DNA of 64,000 bases, taken from assembly GCA_031771865.1 (NCBI GenBank), contig JASISA010000010.1, forward strand, positions 372,001 to 436,000, in the 5' to 3' direction. Made by a program: the position numbers and the translations under genes. The notes beneath the pieces were generated by a model. The model worked only from the letters and a program-made list of their open reading frames with translations, did no database searches and was not told the origin of the DNA. This document shows positions 23,617 through 37,200 of the stretch, one piece after another (position 1 is the stretch's first letter; each line of letters begins with the position of its first letter). This DNA is from Nothophaeocryptopus gaeumannii (Eukaryota; Ascomycota; Dothideomycetes; Mycosphaerellales; Mycosphaerellaceae).

Positions 23617-23701
23617 ATGCACTTGCGAGGGCAGGTACGAGTGTAGGCACGAGTGTAGGGCAATATAACGAGTGTAGATAAGAGTGTGGAAGCCGAGGCG
23701 A

Positions 23702-23739
23702 AAGTTGATATGACCCTTAGTCATGAACAGGGCTCTGCC
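23702..23739 (-). repeat. Right terminal inverted repeat (38 bp)
   Basis: Exact reverse complement of 18946-18983. It marks the right end of the transposon. Confidence 0.93.
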
Positions 23740-26700
23740 CGGCAGTTATGATTCGCATGCTGTACATACATGCCCTGTGTATGTAAATTCATTACCAAGC
23801 ACACAAGGAATGAATCTTCAGCCATCCTACCCACGCTTTCGGTCAGTGTTGGTCGCCTTTACGACGTAAAGTGATGAGTACCAAAAGGTTTCTCATCCTA
23901 AAAGCTGACGAAGAGAACAGGAACCATGTGGCAAATGTTCCCTTGGTCCTTCCAAATTCCTCCCATCCAATCTACTACTATACTGATCGGGTTCGGCTCG
24001 TACTCAGCACCGCCTCGTAACGAAACTCGCACATATCTCGTCTGGTTTTGGGTCATCATCCGAGACGGAGTTAACTTTTCCTTTCCCGCCCCCCCCCAGC
24101 TGGCTGTCCTCCCCTTGGAAAAGGGGTTTCTTGCGTGCATGGAAGGCAAGGCAAAGCATGGGGGCATAATGAACCGGAACGTCATCATCCTGGGGGATTG
24201 GGGGGGCAAAGTATATCTTTTCTGTGTCTCTGTGTTGCGATGATGAACAATACCTGGTGAGGCTGGAAAACCTAGTCAGAACGATTCCCTCTCCGTACTG
24301 TACGGGATCGGTCGTTCCATAAGTTGCGACGGCATAACTCTCATCATCATCATCATCATCAAGGACTTTGGGTTCCTATCTGCCGTTTCTTCCGCGCTCG
24401 TCCGGCAAACGGCAATTTTTCATTTGAGGGCTCACTGTAGCGTGCATGTATCTAGGTCGAGAAGCGACGCATTCCTTCCGAAGAAAGTTACTTCGGCCTG
24501 TCAATAACGCTCACCAGCAAAGCGGCAAGGCATTGACAGCAATCGACGGTGTCGATCAACCTCGCGAATTGCGTACACCCTCTGATACCTGCAGGTTAAC
24601 CGCTGGTATCCTAGGAAAGCCAAAGAGGCCCCGGTATCTGTATAAACCCCGGCGACACCCTCAGGCGTTCACTCGCGTATGACCGGAGGCTGTACAGTAC
24701 ATACATGATGTGTTCCTGGTATCTTACGTGCATTCTTCCCGTGAACAAAACATGGCGATCCCGAGTGAAGATTACATTAGACTTTTTGCATAGCAAGGTT
24801 GTATATGTAAAGAAAAGCAAACGAGGTTCTATCCTTGTATAATGCTTAACTCTATCGCCTCGACCTTCCCTGGCGGCGCGTTATGTAAGCAACAAGACAA
24901 GGCAGACCCATCGAACGATGGACAAGGCTGGACCCTGCGGTCAGCAGCTCCTTGCAAGGACACCAGCTTCCCAGTCCAAAAGGATCGATATGACTTGCAT
25001 ATTCGGTCCACGGTTTCTCGTATATGCTGTGACCTCGGGGTACTCGTTGTCTAACGATTGGACCTGTTCCGCGGCGCTCGGTCTGCTTCGTTCATCATGC
25101 GTCGGAACGGGGGAGTTATGGTTGCGAAGTGTGTGCATTTTGTTGGATGTTAGGAGGATAAGACACCCGAATGTTTGAGCATGTGCATGTGTGCAAGACA
25201 TACAGGTTCGTTCGAGAATGCTTGCTTGGCGAGATGTGTTGTTGATGAATTGTTTCCGGGCTTCGGGTCCGAAAGGATGGGGATACAGCACTTGATTGTT
25301 GCAAGCAGTTGTGGAATGCAAGGTAGGATGATGGGGATCCCTCGACTTGAGAGGCGGGGAGAACACACCGTACGCCCTGGAAGGGAGACGGTGGTGTTTG
25401 GAGGTCAATGTCCGAACACTTACCGAACATGATTCTTTCGCTCTAGAGACGAAATGGGGAGGATGAAGTTGACTTGAGGCCTGACACAGCTGACATGTCT
25501 CGGCGAGTGTATGAAGTTCACGTATTCGTTTCTTGAAGCACGCCTCAAGCACCTCAAGTGAAGTTGAACTTCACCTGTGCCCAACCATTACCTGGCCATC
25601 CTAGCGCCTATTGAAGCTCAATGATAGAGTTATACTTCCTCGCTACTGATGGAGAAATGTAGACAGCCGATCGTCCCGAGGTATCCTTGGGATGATAAAG
25701 TGTTCGGAGAGATCTCATGCTTTGAGCCAATCTGTGTTCAGGGAACCCTGGCATATAAAATGTGGCTGGTGAGCAAGGCTTCAATCGTCATCGTCAAGGT
25801 CTCCTGGTTGAAAGTAACTTTTGGCACCATCCCCGTTCAACATGAGTGAGCTGGCGGTTTGCGAATGCTGAACAGCACATATGGGTATGCATCCGGTATC
25901 GCGCCTCTGTTTCCTTCGCTTCTCGATCGACCTTGGTATGCCTTATCTGAAGATTAGAAGCATCTCGAGAGATTCGATCCAGGTGCCATTGCCATCGATA
26001 TCAATTTGCGCTCCCGAGTAGCTGCACCACATCCTGGGGAGGCAAACTAGGTCTTCTCAGTGCTGTACCTTCCGACACCGAGTTCTCGCAGTGCCAAGGG
26101 CATTCAGATGCATTGAACCCGTCCGAATGGGTTGTTGAGACTAGCCCAGAAAGCGGTGACGGCTGTTAGCAGCACATTGACAGGAGTCACCTTGTTGCTC
26201 TTCCTTTGCGAGGGATGAATCTTGCCGGTGACCGGTTACTGATCGCCTAGCCGGATGCGGCCCGCAGTCTGCAACATCTATCACATGTGCGGCGTCTTTG
26301 TCTTTTTCGACAAGGATCGATCTTGATGTTTCCCTGAAGTCGGCCGCAGCAAAGTATGTGTTGTTCAATGTACATACCGTTGTTCAATGTGCACCCCAGC
26401 TGTTCATCTTCCGGAGGAATAAATGCTTGTTCAAAGCTATTGGAACGGCTCAAACCTGGAGTGACCGAACTCAATGCCATATCGTCTGCGGATAGACAAG
26501 GAACAGAAAGTCCGCCTACCTTGCCCCTACCTTCCTGACAGATGATCACCCAACCGGGCGCAATGCCTTCGTCGGCACGAGCGGCAAGGTCGATCTTCAC
26601 TGTCGTCAATAACCTGGCAGAGTAATTCGCGGATCTTCCGAAGTTGCCGCTCAACTCTCGTCTCCATCTACGACTGCAAGGGTGTCAACGGGTATGCGTC

Positions 26701-29700
26701 CGGAGATGGAGATTAAGTCTCGTGGCCGAGTTCTGATCGGCACGTCAGTGCTTGCCAGAGTCTGTGATCATACCAGCTCACACAGGTTGGTCCAGAGTAC
26801 TAGCTACTGGCCTTGGTCTCCGCGCACAAATTCATTTGAGGCAGTGCGTAGAAGACCTGAAGTACTGAACGGTTCCCTCTGGCTTGGCTTCAGCGCCACA
26901 TTGATGGTTCTTCCTGTATGTAAAGTCCGGAGGCGTCGCAAGAATTGTGCTTAGTCTTGGGCGTTCCGCAACTGTACCATGGCGCATAGCGCAAGCACAT
27001 GGACTACATGGGTGTGTTGTCCCAGTCCGGGGTTTAAGCTGGCAACAAGCTTCTGCTTGCCGAGCAGGCTCTTTGGGCCACGATTATCCGAGCATAACTC
27101 TATTCAAGAGTTCAGCAAGCGTACTCGGTTCGAAGCTTTTCTCGTCGATATGGCTACCAGGTTTCTGACGCCATTTCGTCGGGTTCACAGCTCAGGTGTG
27201 CAGTCCATTGTATGGCTTGAGTCGCGGAGCTGTTTTGATCCAGGATCTGATCCTCCCTCTGTCAAGCGTAACTTGGACCCAATGGCTGGAAGCTGAAGCC
27301 GAACCGACTGCACCTTGCCAGAGTTATACCTTCTTCGCTCGGGAAGGAGATTTTACAAAGAGGGCCGGCATTAGAATTCATCGTGAGTCAAGGCGCTAGG
27401 GACGCTCCAGGCGAGAGCCATGCCAGGCGAGCTGCAACATGGGAATCAAGACGAGACCTCAAAACTATGCGTTAGCAGTCGGCGCATGGCAGATGATCTT
27501 TTTAAATCGAGGAAGACCGCCAGCACTGCAATCACCCGCAGCCTCCCCAGCCTTCCGAAGGTCCTTCGAGCCTTTCGCGGAGCTATCGTTGGCGCCATGC
27601 ATCTTTTCTCCGGCAGCCAGACCGCCCATCCGTAACGGTGTATCGTGTGTCAAGACCAGCGCCGAAGCTTCCGTGATATCCATGACTATCGTGAAAGGGT
27701 CCCTTATGTGGCAGATTCGATGAGCTGTATTCTTCCATTCCACACCATCTCTTGCAATTGCGATGCAGGCGACGTACGCAGCGGCCTCGACACGTGCGTG
27801 GCATGTGCAAGAAGCGTCGAGGCTGGTACTGTAGCACTGAGAGTCGTGTCTTGCCACGTCGCGCGAGGAGCGAAGCATGCGAAGCATGTGCGGTTCCACT
27901 CTGCGGCACGCAGCAAGGTGTCGTCGTCATCAGTGCGACGCTGGAAGAAAAGCGTCGTTTCACCAGATCACACATGGAAAAGAGGAATGTGTGAAGGTGT
28001 TGTGTATTTCTGGACTCGCTGAACCCCACTGGGCTTCAGGATGTGGTGCAGACACGGGGTCCGCAAGGATGACGTCGGCTACGCCTTGGCATTGACCCCA
28101 GCGGAGGAGCTGCGTGCTGCTGGACACCTGAAATGATATTGATGAGCGCTCAGCTGAGTCGACGAGAATGCTCTCGCCCCTGCAAGCGCTGCTTCTCAAC
28201 GCTTGATAAGAAAGCGGCGCGAAGTGCGATGCCCACTTCGGCATGCCAATTGGGATCCATCATCAGCGCACTCACGTTGTACAATCCACATGCTGATCTA
28301 CCGGAGAACATGGCGAAGGCGCTTCGAGACGGCTGTACGCAGAGCAACACAGCACAGCAGCAGAAGCAGCCGATGCTGATTATGGGACGCCGGCCTCTCC
28401 GACCATCATGGGTGGGCTTGTCGCTGCATGGAAGCATGCAATGATATGTCCGAGAGCCAGCAGCATGAGCGCAATGCAAGTGGCCCTGTCCACGTCGGTG
28501 GAATTGGACCTTTTCGAGAAGTTGCAGAAGACGTTGGGCCTCCTGTCCGTGTGCCGGCGGCGCCTTCGAGCAGCATTTGTGCAAATGAAAGCAGCCCGAG
28601 AGGAAGTCATGTCGTGTGCCATCTCAAATCGATTCTCTACTACATGCAGGCAAGGCGTCTCAGGCTATCAGCACAAACATGTTGCGGTTCGAGGACCGTT
28701 TCATCGAATTTATTCCATCGATGCCTGTCAATCTGTAGATGCCCTACAAGGAGAAGCGCGGGCGGCCACGTTGAATATCGGCTTGTGTGAAACGATAGAC
28801 TCGATAGCAACGGTCCGGAAATGGCGTACGGCAGCGATAGCACGATATTCGAAGACTTCTCTCCTTCTTCTGGCAGCGCTGTGGGGTTTCGCATAGGGGG
28901 TCTTATTACTCGCACCGCTCCACCTGATATTTCGTGCTGTCGCAGATGCCACCCGTCGCCAGTTCATGACGCTGGCGATGATTCATTGCGAAGTTCCACC
29001 AAAGCGGCTAGATGGAGAAGGCCACCTGGTCAGTCACAAAAGTTCCGCCAGGGCGTTCACACAAGGAGTAACACATGCTACAACTCCCTACAATTGTTGC
29101 TAAAGGCGCCGAAGGCGTCTGGGGGGCACTCGGGAGTGGAATGAGCGCTGAGCGTGGCGCGTCCAGGAAGGCACAAGGGGGATCTTTCAGGGCTTCTTCC
29201 ACGAGTCTAGAAGATACGGTAGTGGGTAGTCGTTAGTACAATAGTAGGGAGGGAGGATCTCAGTAGCGTGGTATGATAAGCTTTCACAAGCGCGCCCTGA
29301 ACTATGAAGTCTGAACTCTGCTGGCCGCCCCTGCACGAATTCGGCGCACCGCCACACCTTGCGATTCGGCAGCATTCTGTATCGAAGAGCATGTTCGCGA
29401 GCAGGGCATACTGGCTGCTACAGACTGCAGTATGTTGCACAGCAGATAATCGGAAGCAATAGTGTGGGGCAATATTGCCAGACCGATGATTGTGCCGGCT
29501 GCACTTGGCGCGCATATCGCATGGCACGCCTTAGTCCTCTAGTATCGTGTGCCTGTTTTCGAGCTGGCGGTGCAGCTGCAGGTGAGTGTGTTGATGAGGT
29601 CCATTCGTTTAACACTCAGGAATCAGATGTCAGCAAAGTTGTGCACCGAAAAGAAATAGTAATAGTAAGGCTGAGAATCGAGGGGCGCTAATTATGCAGA

Positions 29701-31298
29701 TCCCTCGACCCCTGCTAGAACTTACTGTGGAGGCTAGAGTATCGACTGGGGCGGCTTGGCGTGCTATCTTCCGACAACGCCTTTGCATGGGCCAATCTCC
29801 TCCTGGGTCCAACGCAATGACAAGAGTGTATCGCAAAGCAACAAGGTTGCTTGGGGAAAGGCTCGGCAGGGTAGTGGATGTCGACATTGAGTCGACCTTA
29901 CTGAACGCAGATCCAGCGGACTGGGACTTCTCCGAGCCGGAAGTGCCAACGAGGACTTCAGAATCGAAGACGCTGTGGATGAAGTCGGCAGCTGTCGACA
30001 TGGACGCCATGGTATGGTCAGCGGCGGGCGCCGTGCAAGTGGGAAGCAGTATGAAAGGGTACCGGGTATGGCATATTGCCAGAGGGACTAATTACTAAGG
30101 CTACTAAGGTTCTCGGAGTATGGATGACGACCTGAATGGACGAATGCGACATGTGCAACTCCAGTCTCCACCCTGTGGCGCGCGCTGGGTGGGAGCTGAG
30201 TATCACCGCCCGGCGCACTACACTCGGCTATGGGCTCATACAGCACTGCGCAGTCTGCACTGCGCTTCGCTGCGCTCCACTGCTATTCCTGCCTGCAGAC
30301 ACCGCGCCCTTTTGGGATCCGTCAGACTAGCACTCACTCGCTCACCTCTCTCCATACACTGTGCTGATGAGCTTGTTGCAGCAGAAGGATCGCACAGATA
30401 CTGCGGCCGTTTCCTTTCGATAATCTTTGGCCCGGAGTCGATGCACTTCCGCATTCGGCAGCCCATCAGTCCCTACTCGGTGCGTTTGGCGAAGCCGTTA
30501 GCCTTGCACGGGCGTCATGGAGAGCCGGCCTTCGTGACTTCATCTCATCCTCCCACAAACACCACGCTACCAGCCCGCCAAACCCCCAACTCTATCAATA
30601 GCCACACCGTCTCCAACGTCCGCTTATCCTCGCGTCCGGGTAAGGATTAGGCAAATCCCTCTGCTGCCAGTCCACTACTGCCAGCCCACTCCGCCTGCCA
30701 GGCCATTGCGCCCGTCCGGCGGTGGAGCTTAGCGCAAGCTTCCAGACGAACATCAAGCATCTCGTTTTGGAAGCCATGGGTGCAGCACATCCGAGCACTG
30801 ACGCTCACCCGCTGCTGCCCCTACCGCCGCTGAGCGCTGATCCGCAGCCCGGAGGCGTGTCCTGAAGCATCGAGCGATCAAGCGCGCGCTGAGACCCCTA
30901 GTCTATCACTGGAACGCTGTTCTGATACATATTGCCTCGAAGTACGCCCTTGACCCTGTTCCATTCCTCTCTCCATCATATCACTGTTGTTGCCTCGGAC
31001 AGACTAGCCACCTGCCGGATCAACACCTTTCCCTTCTACAATTCTGCCATAGACCAACTGTTCTTTGTATACTCCGAAGCCAGGTTCCCTAATCCCAACA
31101 CTCTCGCTCGAGATTCCCGCTACACCAGCAGCCCTCCGTGTCTAGCCACCACGGTCGAGCCTTGAACGGATCTCTTAATCGATTAATAACACCATTCGAA
31201 ACAATCCTTCTCAAGGAAACGCGAACGAAACGAAGCGGAACGAAATTCTTATAATACCACCTCCAACATCGATTTTCTCTCCTGCGATATCCGACAAC
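23740..31298. other. 7.6 kb gene-poor region upstream of PKS1
   Basis: Many short overlapping ORFs on both strands, none with a recognisable domain or splice-consistent partner. It contains a (TCA)n microsatellite at 24341-24361 and a C run near 24090. The segment next to 31298 should hold the PKS1 promoter; a TATA-like TTATAATA lies about 45 bp before the ATG. I cannot identify regulator sites by eye. Confidence 0.45.
24341..24361. repeat. (TCA)7 microsatellite
   Basis: Seven perfect TCA units in the PKS1 upstream region. Confidence 0.9.
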
Positions 31299-34200
31299 AT
31301 GTCTAACGTCCTTCTTTTCGGCGATCAGACCGCCGAGCAGTATCCTCTGCTGCGAAAGATTGTCCTCCACAGGGACAATGTGCTGGTCAGCAACTTTGTC
31401 CAGCGCTGTGCCCTCGCACTCCGCGAGGAAGCACGCGCTCTCCCCCGCGCTCAGCGAGAGACAATCCCGGATTTCCTCACCTTGACCAACTTGGTCGAGG
31501 CATACTACCAGAAGGGCGACAAGGTGCCAATGCTGGAATCGGCTTTGGTCACCATTGCTCAGCTCGGCCACTATATTGGCTACTTCTCTGAGCACCCACA
31601 CGAGCTCCCAGCTGCTTCCAACACTCGCGTCCTCGGTCTCTGCACTGGTCTCCTCGCTGCATCCGCCGTTGTCTCCGCCAAGACTGTCGACGAGTTGGTC
31701 ACGATTGGTGTTGAGTTCGTCCGTATTGCTTTCCGCTCTGGTGCCGCCGTTGATGCCATTCGCACTGTCCTCGGCCAGACTGGCCAGGATAAGGCTCCAT
31801 GGTCCACCATCGTCACCGGCACCAACGAGCAGGCGGCCAAGAAGGCTCTCATTCAGTTCCACAAAGAGAAGGGCATTCCACTTTCAAACCAGGCATACAT
31901 CAGTGCAGTCTCCGTGATGGCCATCACCATCTCTGGACCACCGACCACCGTCGAGCGTTTCCTCGCAGAGGGTCCTCTCTCCAAGAACAACCGCGTGCCG
32001 ATTCCAGTCTACGGCCCTTACCACGCCGAGCATCTCTTCAGTGATGCCGACTTGGACGGGCTTGTTTCTGGATCAGTCGCTCGCGAGCTGAGGACTCATC
32101 TCCCAGCTTCTCTGGTGCACTCTGCAGCGACTGGCAAGCCAATCGTTGCCGAGAACTCCCTCGAGCTCGCCAAGATTGCTCTCGGTGAGATGCTCCAGCG
32201 CCCGGTTCGCTGGGACTTCCTCCTTGAGGAGGTCGTGTCTCAGATGGCTGCCAGCAAGCTTGGCTGCAAGATCTACGCTATGGGCATTAGCAACGTTGCC
32301 AACAGCCTTGTCTCTGCCCTCAAGGCCGGCGGTCAGAACAATGTCACCTCCATCGACCACAGCGCTTTCGTTGAGAACCAGGAATACAACGGCCGCACCC
32401 AGAACGACAAGATCGCCATTGTCGGTATGGCTGGTCGTTACCCCAGCGCTGCCAACCACGAGGCTCTCTGGGACCTGCTCATGAAGGGTCTCGACGTCCA
32501 CCGCCGAATCCCAGCCGACCGTTTCGACGCCGATGCTCACTGCGACCCATCTGGAAAGGGCAAAAACAAGTCCCACACTCCCTTCGGTTGTTTCATCGAC
32601 GAGCCAGGTCTTTTCGACCCTCGTTTCTTCAACATGTCTCCACGTGAGGCTGCTCAGACCGACCCCATGGGTCGTCTTGCCTTGGTCACTGCCTACGAGG
32701 CCTTGGAGATGAGCGGTTACGTGCCAAACCGCACCCCATCTACCAAGTTGCACCGCATTGGTACTTTCTATGGTCAGACTTCCGACGATTGGCGTGAGAT
32801 CAACGCTGCCGAGAACGTCGACACATACTTCATCACTGGTGGTGTGCGTGCCTTTGCCCCTGGCCGCATTAACTACTACTTCAAGTTCTCTGGCCCATCT
32901 TACTCCATCGATACTGCCTGCTCCTCTTCGCTCGCCGCTATCCAGCTTGCCTGCACTTCTCTGTGGGCTGGCGACTGCGACACAGCCTGCGCTGGTGGTC
33001 TCAACGTCTTGACCAACCCTGACATTTTCTCTGGTCTCTCCAAGGGTCAGTTCTTGTCCAAGACTGGTTCTTGCAAGACCTACGACAATGCCGCTGACGG
33101 TTACTGCCGTGGTGACTCTTGCGGTACCGTCATTCTCAAGCGTTACCAGGATGCCATTGCCGACAAGGACAACATTCTTGGTTGCATTCTTGGGGCCGCC
33201 ACCAACCACTCCGCGGAGGCCGTCTCCATCACCCACCCCCACGCTGGTGCGCAGGAGTTCCTCTACAAGCAGGTCCTCGCTAATGCTGGTGTTGACGCCC
33301 ACGAGATCTCCTACGTTGAGATGCATGGAACCGGTACTCAAGCCGGTGACGGTATCGAGATGACTTCGGTCACTAATGCCTTCGCTCCTCGCCACCGACA
33401 GCGTCGCCCAGAGCAGACCGTCCACCTCGGTGCCATTAAGGCCAATGTTGGTCACGCTGAGGCTGCTTCCGGTATCAACTCGCTCCACAAGGTTCTTCTC
33501 ATGATGAAGAACGGCAAGATTCCAGCCAACGTGGGTATCAAGGGCGAGATAAACAAGACCTTCCCCGCTGACTTGAAGGATCGCAACGTCCACATCTCCA
33601 CCAAGGAGGTGCCATGGCCACGCAAGGGCGCTGAGCCTCGCAAGGCCTTCCTCAACAATTTCTCGGCTGCAGGTGGAAATACCGCATTGCTGCTTGAGGA
33701 TGGCCCAGCCCACGAGGCGCCAAAGGGCACTGATCCACGTACAACCCTTCCAGTCACGGTCACTGCTCGTTCCATTGCTTCGCTCAAGCGCAACTTGGCC
33801 AACCTGCAGAAGTACGTGATTGAGAACCCGAGCACCACACTCACTTCATTCTCGTACACTACCACCGCTCGCCGCATTCAGCACAACTACCGCGTTGCAT
33901 TCCCACTTTCCGACATCAGCAAGGTCATCGACTCCCTGCAGTCCCAGGTCAAGGAGTCGTACAACCCGGTGCCAATGGCCGCCACTAAGACTGCTTTCTG
34001 CTTCACTGGCCAGGGCTCTCAGTACACTGGTCTCGGCCAGAAGCTGTACCTGGACATGAAGAGCTTCCGCGATGACATCAACCAGCTCGACCAGCTCGCT
34101 CGCATCCAGGGCCTGCCATCTTTCCTCGAGCTTCTCGATGGCACTGATGTTCAGACTCTGTCTCCAGTCAAGGTGCAGCTCGGCATGGCCTGTATCCAGG

Positions 34201-37200
34201 TCGCTCTTGCTCGCATGTGGGCTTCGTGGGGCATCACTCCAACTGCGGTCATCGGCCACAGCTTGGGCGAATACGCCGCTCTCCACGTTGCTGGTGTCAT
34301 CTCCGCCGCTGACATGGTCCTCCTCGTTGGCCGTCGTGCTGAGCTCCTCGTCCGTGACTGCACTCCTCACACTCACGGCATGCTGGCTGTTAAGGGCAGC
34401 GCCGAGGCTATTCGCATCACTCTTGGCAACAAGATGACCGAGATTGCCTGCATCAACGGCCCAGAGGAGACTGTTCTCTGCGGCAGCGGTGATGTCGTTG
34501 CCACTGCCAACGAGATCCTCACTCAGCGCGGATTCAAGGCAACTAAGCTCAACGTGCCGTTCGCCTTCCACTCTGCTCAGGTTGACCCCATTCTCGACCA
34601 GTTCAAGCAGGTGGCTGCCTCGGTCACCTTCAACAAGCCAACTGTTCCAGTGCTTTCTCCCCTCGAAGGCGAGATCATCCGTGAGGCTGGTTTCATCAAC
34701 CCTGATTACCTTGCCCGCCACGCTCGCGAGACCGTCAACTTCTGGACTGCTCTTACCAGCGGCCAAAAGGCGAAGGTCTTCGACGAGAAGACATCTTGGC
34801 TCGAGATTGGCGCCCACCCAGTCTGCTCTGGCATGGTGAAGGCCTCCATCGGCGCCACTGTCACTGCTCCTTCCCTCCGCCGTGGTGAGGACGCCTGGAA
34901 GACCATTGCGAACAGCATGTGCCAGCTCTTCACGGCAGGTGTCAGCATCAACTTCGACGAGTACCACCGCGAGTTCAACGATGCTCAGGAGCTCCTCCCT
35001 CTCCCAACCTACTCCTTCGATAACAAGAAGTACTGGCTGGACTACCACAACAACTGGACCCTAACCAAAGGCGAGGCTCCTCAGACTCGCGAAGTCATTG
35101 TCGAGAAGCAGGCTGCTGTTCCGATTCCAACAATCGAGATTCCAGCCAAGCGTCTCTCGACCTCTTGCCAGAAGGTCATCAGCGAGGAGTTCGGCCCCAG
35201 CACTGCCCGTGTTGTCGTCCGCTCCAGCTTGGCTGACCCCAAGCTTTACCCAGTCGTCTGCGGCCACATGGTCAACAACGCTGCTCTTTGCCCATCTTCG
35301 CTCTACGCTGATATGGCTCTGACTGTTGGTGACTACATCTGGAAGGAGGGCCGTGGTGGCGAGGCTCCTGGCATCAACGTCTGCAACATGGAGGTGCCAA
35401 AGCCTCTCATTGCCCAGATTCCTCAGCCCACTGAGGGCCAGCACATCGAGTTGGAGGCCAACGCCGACTTCGAGACCAACACCGTCAAGCTCAGCTTCCG
35501 CAGCGTTCGACCAGACGGCAAGAAGATCCAGGACCACGCTCACTGCACTGTGCGCTACGAGGACAAGGCTGCTTGGGCCGATGAGTGGGCTCGCTACAAC
35601 TTCATGGTCAAGGCTCAGATCGACATGCTCACTGCCAAGACCATGACCGGCGGTGCCCACAAGGTCCAGCGCGGAATGGCCTACAAGCTGTTCAAGGCTC
35701 TGGTCAACTACGAGGGCAAGTACCGTGCCATGTCTGAGGTCGTCTTGGATGGCGCCAACACTGAGGCCTCTGCCTCTCTCGACTTCCCAACCAAGCCCGA
35801 CGATGGTGACTTCTACTGCGCGCCATACCACATCGACGGTTCTTGCCACATCTCTGGCTTCATCGTCAACGCCTCTGACCTCCTTGATTCTGAGCAGAAC
35901 GTCTACGTCTCTCACGGTTGGGGTGCGATGAAGTTCAGCAAGCCTCTCATTGCAGGCATGCGCCTCCGCAACTACGTTCGCATGCTGCCACAGCCAAACA
36001 ACATCAGCAAGGGTGATGTCTACATTCTCCAGGGTGACGAGATCGTCGCTGTCTGCGAGGGCATCAAGTTCCAGCAGATTCCGCGCCGTGTCCTCAACAC
36101 CTTTTTGCCACCAAACAAGGGCTCTGCCGCCGTCTCTGCTCCGGCTCCAGCCCCTGCTGCCGCTCCTTCGGCGACTCTCAGGGCCACCCCAATCCGTGCT
36201 GCTGCTCCAGCACCAATCAAGGTCTCTGCTCCTCTTCAGCGCAAGAGCTCTGCCCTGCCAACTCCTTTGACTGCCATCACTGCTGCCGCACCAAAGGCAC
36301 CAAAGGTCAAGAAGGCTCCAGCTCTCAAGAAGGCTGCCGGTGGTCTCACTGACAAGGTCATGAAGATCCTGGCCAAGGAGACCGAGGTCGATGTGTCCGA
36401 GCTTGTTGATGATGCTCACTTCGAAAATCTCGGAGTTGACTCTCTGCTCTCTTTGACCATCTCTGCCGTCTTCCGTGAGGAACTCGACATGGAGATCAGC
36501 TCTTCTCTATTCACCGACTACCCCACTGTTGGTGAGATGAAGAAGTACTTCGCCTCGCTCGATACCGGCTCTTCGTCCAGCAGCTCCGAGGATCCCGAGG
36601 AAGATTCTGACGACGATTCGATCCCACCAACCGATGTGCCAACGCCTCTTGAGGTCGTTTCTACGCCTGCCTCTTCCGCACCATCGGCTCCTGCTTCCGA
36701 CGCCGGCAAGCCAGAGCTCGACTCGCCAACCCGGGAGACTCTCGCTGATGTCGGAGATGTCTCCATCGCCCGCCACATCGTCGCAACCGAAATGGGGGTC
36801 GATATTAGCGAAATAACTGATTCTGCCGAGCTGGACGAAATGGGGATGGATAGTCTGATGTCTTTGACCATCCTGGGAGAGTTGAGGGAGAAGACCGGAG
36901 TCGACCTGCCAAGCACTTTTCTCTCGACAAACAACACGATCAAAGATATCGAGCAAGCGCTAGGTATGGGTCCATCGAAGGCGAGAGCCTCCGCACCAAA
37001 GGCGGTTTCCGCTGCTTCCAAGGCTTCAACAGTCACTGATATGAACGAGGTATCTGCTAGGCTAGCCGCCATCAACAAGACCGACATCTCGCAATACCCT
37101 CCGGCGACCAGCGTCCTGCTCCAAGGCAATGCGAAGGTCGCTTCCAAGAAGATCTTCTTCTTGCCTGATGGATCCGGCTCGGCTACCTCCTACGTCAGCA

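Larger units (their letters stand above)
18946..23739. mobile_element. 4.8 kb DNA transposon with 38-bp terminal inverted repeats
   Basis: The ends are perfect inverted repeats of 38 bp beginning GGCAGAGCCCTG. Inside are a minus-strand DDE transposase gene (broken), a second minus-strand gene (broken) and a plus-strand two-exon gene. The DNA is also marked by many copies of ACTCGYAG or its complement, which are rare outside. I see no clean target-site duplication: the left flank ends in 'CACAAC' and the right flank begins 'CGGCAG'. The transposase resembles fungal proteins that join an N-terminal Clr5-like helical region to an integrase-core (rve-like) DDE domain; I cannot name the superfamily. 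The insertion lies between the divergent melanin regulator and PKS1. It is non-autonomous in its present state because of frameshift and stop codons. Confidence 0.88.

Noticed and set aside
18920..23765. Target-site duplication for the transposon
   Set aside because: Flanks CACAAC and CGGCAG do not match. A vague similarity (CGGTAATTAC..ATGCTG vs CGGCAGTTATG..ATGCTG) is too imperfect to claim.
24941..25552. 203-codon minus-strand frame upstream of PKS1
   Set aside because: Overlapped by other open frames, no domain, composition typical of non-coding DNA.
32073..35048. Long minus-strand frames inside PKS1 (546 and 400 codons)
   Set aside because: Antisense shadows of a strongly codon-biased gene; no domain, and all PKS catalytic motifs are on the plus strand.
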